From the NCBI GenBank assembly GCA_031373545.1, contig JANMMT010000109.1:1-17545 (forward strand): a stretch of DNA of 17,545 nucleotides, in the 5' to 3' direction. Below the pieces are notes generated by a model. The model had not been told where the DNA came from and ran no database searches. It saw nothing but the letters and a program-made list of their open reading frames with translations. Source of the DNA: JADCCX01 sp031373545. Lineage in GTDB: Bacteria; Pseudomonadota; Alphaproteobacteria; Rhizobiales; Beijerinckiaceae. Below, one piece after another: positions 15,168-17,545 of the stretch (its first letter is position 1; every line of letters starts with the position of its first letter). The position numbers and the translations under genes are program-made.

Positions 15168-15330
15168 TAGATCGCCCCGGGTTCCTCGGATGCCTTTTAA
15201 TTTGAGTCACGCTGCAAGCTTCTGCTCGTTGAGCATGGCGTAGTAACGTTCCTCGGCTTCGGCCTGCGGAATGTTGCCAATAGGCCCCAGCAGCCGTCAA
15301 TTATTGAACCAGTCCACCCATTCCAGCAGA
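15168..15330 (-). mobile_element. IS3-family OrfB C-terminal remnant with nonsense codon
   Basis: Minus-strand translation gives LEWVDWFNN, a TGA at 15297-15299, then RLLGPIGNIPQAEAEERYYA followed by MLNEQKLAA and the natural stop at 15207. The TGA stands where the family has an arginine codon, so this copy is dead even apart from its truncation. The right-end sequence with CCCGGGGCGAT follows, to about 15168. It lies about 135 bp upstream of the rhodopsin start and has the same orientation as the remnant at 7351. Confidence 0.8.
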
Positions 15331-15346
15331 GGTTGCTCGGGGAATC

Positions 15347-15486
15347 TGGACAGCTGGGATAAGTGGAGTTTCTGCCTGAGAGCGGCGTAGTATGCGCTGC
15401 GAACAGGAGCCGACATGGCAAGACGACAGCGCCGGAACCACACACCGGCCTTCAAGGCGAAAGCGGCCTTGGCTGCGATCAAGGGC
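15347..15486 (+). mobile_element. 5' fragment of a second IS3-type element, orfA cut after 24 codons
   Basis: ATG 15415 begins MARRQRRNHTPAFKAKAALA followed by AIKG, the start of an IS3-family OrfA (helix-turn-helix transposase subunit), with its leader sequence upstream. The frame is cut exactly at 15486/15487 by the terminus of the next IS. No continuation of this orfA is seen beyond 17029, so the rest has been deleted. Confidence 0.72.
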
Positions 15487-15570
15487 TGTTCCCCGTCAGC
15501 ATCCATGAGACAAATTTGAGGTCTTCACGAAGGGAGGATTTCTGGTTCATCGTAGCCGCAAGGAGCGAAG

Positions 15571-16302
15571 ATGAAACAGAACCGAAGGACCGCGCCCGCG
15601 AAATCCGGGCCGGAGAAAGCGCCGGCAGAACAAGTGCTGAAGGACATCCGACGTCAGACGCGTCGGCAGTATTCGGCTGAAGAGAAGATCCGCATCGTGC
15701 TGGAAGGGCTGCGGGGCGAGGAGAGCATCTCCGAGCTTTGTCGGCGCGAGGGAATTGCCGTCTCGATGTATTATGGCTGGTCCAAGGAGTTCCTCGAGGC
15801 GGGGAAACGTCGGCTGGCTGGTGACACAGCCCGCGCTGCGACATCGGATGAGGTGAAGAACCTGCGCCGTGAATCGACCGCCCTGAAGGAGGTTGTGGCT
15901 GATCTCACCCTGGAAAACCGTCTGCTCAAAAAAAGCATGACCGAGGATGGGCAAGGATACGGGGAGGACGGCGAATTAGATACCCTGCATCCGAGAAAGC
16001 CGAGATCATCCAGCTGGGGGAGGGCTCGCATCTGCCAGCCAAGCGCACACTGGACAAGCTCGGCATCCCCCGCGCCACCTTCTATCGCTGGCATGAGCGC
16101 TGTCGTGAAGGCGGGCCAGAGGCATTGGCTGACCATCGCTCATGGCCCGATCACGTCTGGAACCGCATTCCCGATGCTGTCCGTCAGCAGATTATCGATC
16201 TGGCGCTGGATGTTCCAGAACTGTCACCACGCGAACTGGCGGTGCGCTTCACCGACGAGCGGAAGTACTTCGTCTCGGAATCCTCGGTGTATCGCCTGCT
16301 GA
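15571..16302 (+). CDS. IS3-family transposase OrfA
   Basis: OrfA is the DNA-binding part of the transposase. From ATG 15571 the family sequence covers about 135 residues. It includes a helix-turn-helix (RRQYSAEEKIRIVLEGLRGE...SISELCRREGIAVSMYYGWS) and a leucine-zipper-like coiled coil (NLRRESTALKEVVADLTLENRLLKKS). After about 15975 the frame stays open to 16302, but it is out-of-frame orfB sequence. The usual OrfA stop, which in related elements overlaps the orfB start as ATGA, here reads ATTA. An A7 run at 15928-15934 is a candidate site for -1 frameshifting into orfB. Confidence 0.85.
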   Translation: MKQNRRTAPAKSGPEKAPAEQVLKDIRRQTRRQYSAEEKIRIVLEGLRGEESISELCRREGIAVSMYYGWSKEFLEAGKRRLAGDTARAATSDEVKNLRRESTALKEVVADLTLENRLLKKSMTEDGQGYGEDGELDTLHPRKPRSSSWGRARICQPSAHWTSSASPAPPSIAGMSAVVKAGQRHWLTIAHGPITSGTAFPMLSVSRLSIWRWMFQNCHHANWRCASPTSGSTSSRNPRCIAC

Positions 16303-16955
16303 AGGCCCATGATCTGATCACCAGTCCTGCCTATGTGGTGATCAAGGCGGCGAACGAGTTCAAGGACAAGACGACCGCCATCAACCAGATGTGGCAGACC
16401 GACTTCACCTACCTCAAGATCACGGGGTGGGGCTGGTACTATCTGTCGACGGTGCTCGACGACTTCTCCCGCTACATCGTCGCCTGGAAGTTGTGCACCA
16501 ACATGTGCGCCTCCGATGTCATGGCCACACTCGATCTGGCGCTGGCAGCATCGGGGCTGGATCATATCACAGTCCTGCACCGGCCAAGGCTGCTCAGCGA
16601 CAATGGTTCATCTTACGTCGCGAGCGATCTGGCCGAATGGCTCGAAGACAGGGGCATGGAGCATGTGCGGGGTGCGCCGTATCATCCGCAGACGCAAGGC
16701 AAGATCGAGCGTTGGCACCAGACCCTCAAGAACCGCATCCTGCTCAACAACTACTACCTGCCGGGTGATCTTGAACGGCAGATCAGCGCCTTCGTCGAGC
16801 ACTACAACAACGCTCGCTACCATGAGAGTCTCGACAATCTCACCCCGGCCGATGTCTACTTCGGGCGGGCGACAACAATCCTCGCCGAGCGCCAGCGCAT
16901 CAAGCGCGAAACTCTCAAACACAGACACTTGCAGCATCACCTGCAAGCCGCTTAA
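15975..16955 (+). CDS. IS3-family transposase OrfB (DDE integrase core)
   Basis: OrfB supplies the catalytic core, made as an OrfAB fusion or by coupled translation. The frame is -1 relative to orfA. Its family start region is IRYPASEKAEIIQLGEGSHL, where the usual initiating ATG is ATT at 15975. The first ATG is only at 16125 (MADHRSWPDH), inside the domain. A helix-turn-helix-like KRTLDKLGIPRATFYRW is followed by the rve/DDE core with all three acidic residues: D in WQTDFTYLK, D in LSDNGSSYV, and E in GKIERWHQTLKNR. The C-terminus NLTPADVYFGRATTIL is intact. The catalytic core looks functional; expression depends on frameshifting or a rare start. Confidence 0.87.
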   Translation: MRYPASEKAEIIQLGEGSHLPAKRTLDKLGIPRATFYRWHERCREGGPEALADHRSWPDHVWNRIPDAVRQQIIDLALDVPELSPRELAVRFTDERKYFVSESSVYRLLKAHDLITSPAYVVIKAANEFKDKTTAINQMWQTDFTYLKITGWGWYYLSTVLDDFSRYIVAWKLCTNMCASDVMATLDLALAASGLDHITVLHRPRLLSDNGSSYVASDLAEWLEDRGMEHVRGAPYHPQTQGKIERWHQTLKNRILLNNYYLPGDLERQISAFVEHYNNARYHESLDNLTPADVYFGRATTILAERQRIKRETLKHRHLQHHLQAA

Positions 16956-17242
16956 ACTCTAACCCAGATGAGCCAGAGCCTCCCTTCCAAAACCGCCTGA
17001 ACTGTCTCGAATTATCTGCGACGGACACACGGACCGGAAATCGCGTGAAGGAATTTGAGTCACAACTGACTTCTTGATCCTGAAATCGGATTTCCGCGTA
17101 TCCAATTTTTGGTTTTCAACTGAGACACGTGGAGCCAACGACATTGTGCCAACGGCCGCTTGATTGCCAGCGGTTAGGGTAGCGTAAAAGTCCGCCATTC
17201 ACCCGCTTCGCCACCGTAAAAACAGCATTTGATGGCATTGTA
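16956..17242. other. IS right end and intergenic DNA before the channel gene
   Basis: The first 74 bases hold the right end of the IS3 element. The remaining 213 bases contain no gene I can support. A short GAAATC/GATTTC dyad lies near 17082-17094. A minus-strand open frame here begins MADFYATLTAGNQAAVG, matches nothing I recognise and is probably chance. Confidence 0.4.
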
Positions 17243-17545
17243 TTAGGGAACTTGCGTTGCGGCGCGCCGATCAAGGTTGGCGTCACCGGCCGCCGCCCAC
17301 GTCATCGAACGGTCACTCTCGTCGCTGTGAACGAAAACCGCATTATTGGCGAACTCAATGCCATTTTCTGCAAAAGCCGTCAAAATGCGTTTCATCGCCA
17401 GGCGCTGCACGACTGTCGGCTTTCCGGGCTTTACCGTAAACTTGAAACGGAACACGAGGGCTGTGTCAGCAACCTCGGCGAGGCCTTGCAGCTTGAGCGG
17501 CTGAATGAATTCAGCCCCGTATTCCTCGTCAAGAAGAAGCTCTTG
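17243..17545 (-). CDS. MscS-type mechanosensitive channel, C-terminal part
   Basis: The frame enters from the right edge of the window and ends at 17243, so only about 100 C-terminal residues are visible. LVFRFKFTVKPGKPTVVQRL followed by AMKRILTAFAENGIEFANNAVFVH matches the cytoplasmic alpha/beta domain of MscS-family channels, which release solutes on membrane tension. The sequence before it (ELLLDEEYGAEFIQPLKLQG) fits the same domain. The tail after VHSDE is short and not conserved. The membrane pore helices lie outside the window. Confidence 0.82.
   Translation of the reverse strand, partial: QELLLDEEYGAEFIQPLKLQGLAEVADTALVFRFKFTVKPGKPTVVQRLAMKRILTAFAENGIEFANNAVFVHSDESDRSMTWAAAGDANLDRRAATQVP

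Larger units (their letters stand above)
15487..17029 (+). mobile_element. Near-complete IS3-family insertion sequence
   Basis: The left end TGTTCCCCGTCAGC at 15487 and the right end ...GACGGACACA at 17029 form imperfect inverted repeats. They share a TGT start and a GAGACA block about 20 bases inside each end. The element is about 1.54 kb and carries orfA and orfB in overlapping frames. I see no clear target-site duplication: AAGGGC lies on the left and CGGACC on the right. This suggests a later rearrangement on one side. It sits inside the orfA of another IS3-type element. Confidence 0.82.

Noticed and set aside
7351..15330. Intact composite transposon carrying the photosystem
   Set aside because: Both flanking IS3 pieces are short 3' remnants that differ from each other, one with a nonsense codon; neither has both ends, and no target duplication is seen.
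1..17545. CRISPR array, tRNA or rRNA genes
   Set aside because: No spaced repeat array, cloverleaf-like sequence or rRNA-like stretch was noticed on reading; a dedicated scan was not possible.

Overview
The window reads as a moderately GC-rich alphaproteobacterial chromosome segment. This is inferred from the gene families, the codon bias and the tightly overlapping genes; no rRNA or other taxonomic marker is present, so the order is left open. Its core, about 7.5 kb on the minus strand (7525-15033), is a complete proteorhodopsin photosystem. It holds a green-type proton-pumping rhodopsin followed by crtE-crtI-crtB-crtY-blh-idi. These genes should take IPP/DMAPP to GGPP, phytoene, lycopene, beta-carotene and finally retinal, so the cell can make both opsin and chromophore. 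The six biosynthetic genes overlap each other by 4 or 8 bases and should form one translationally coupled operon. The rhodopsin has its own strong ribosome binding site and is separated from crtE by 226 bp containing several inverted repeats.

Layout. Positions 1-1436: the C-terminal part of a tyrosine recombinase and an unrecognised gene that follows it. Positions 1480-2054: a decayed left end of an IS3-family element, which cuts off the 3' end of a small hypothetical gene. Positions 2130-2801 (minus): a membrane-anchored SOUL/heme-binding protein. Positions 3079-3504: a fasciclin-domain protein with a clear Rho-independent terminator. Positions 3646-4490: a SAM methyltransferase and a small basic protein. 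Positions 4685-6593: three overlapping genes, namely an isoprenylcysteine-methyltransferase/MddA-like membrane protein, a UbiG-like methyltransferase and a DUF4149-like membrane protein. Positions 6824-7339: a CBS-pair protein with a C-terminal membrane helix. Positions 7351-7494: an IS3 OrfB tail remnant. Positions 7525-15033: the photosystem. Positions 15168-17029: another OrfB tail remnant, the start of a different IS3 orfA, and an almost full-length IS3-family element that interrupts that orfA. Positions 17243-17545: the C-terminus of an MscS-type mechanosensitive channel.

The photosystem is bracketed closely on both sides by IS3-family debris, with an integrase and further IS debris on the left. 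This fits a cassette gained by lateral transfer or sitting at an insertion hotspot. The two bracketing remnants differ from each other, so they are not proof of a single composite transposon. Rhodopsin sequence features predict a green-absorbing outward proton pump whose carotenoid-antenna fenestration is closed by a phenylalanine. That agrees with the lack of a hydroxylase or ketolase in the cluster.
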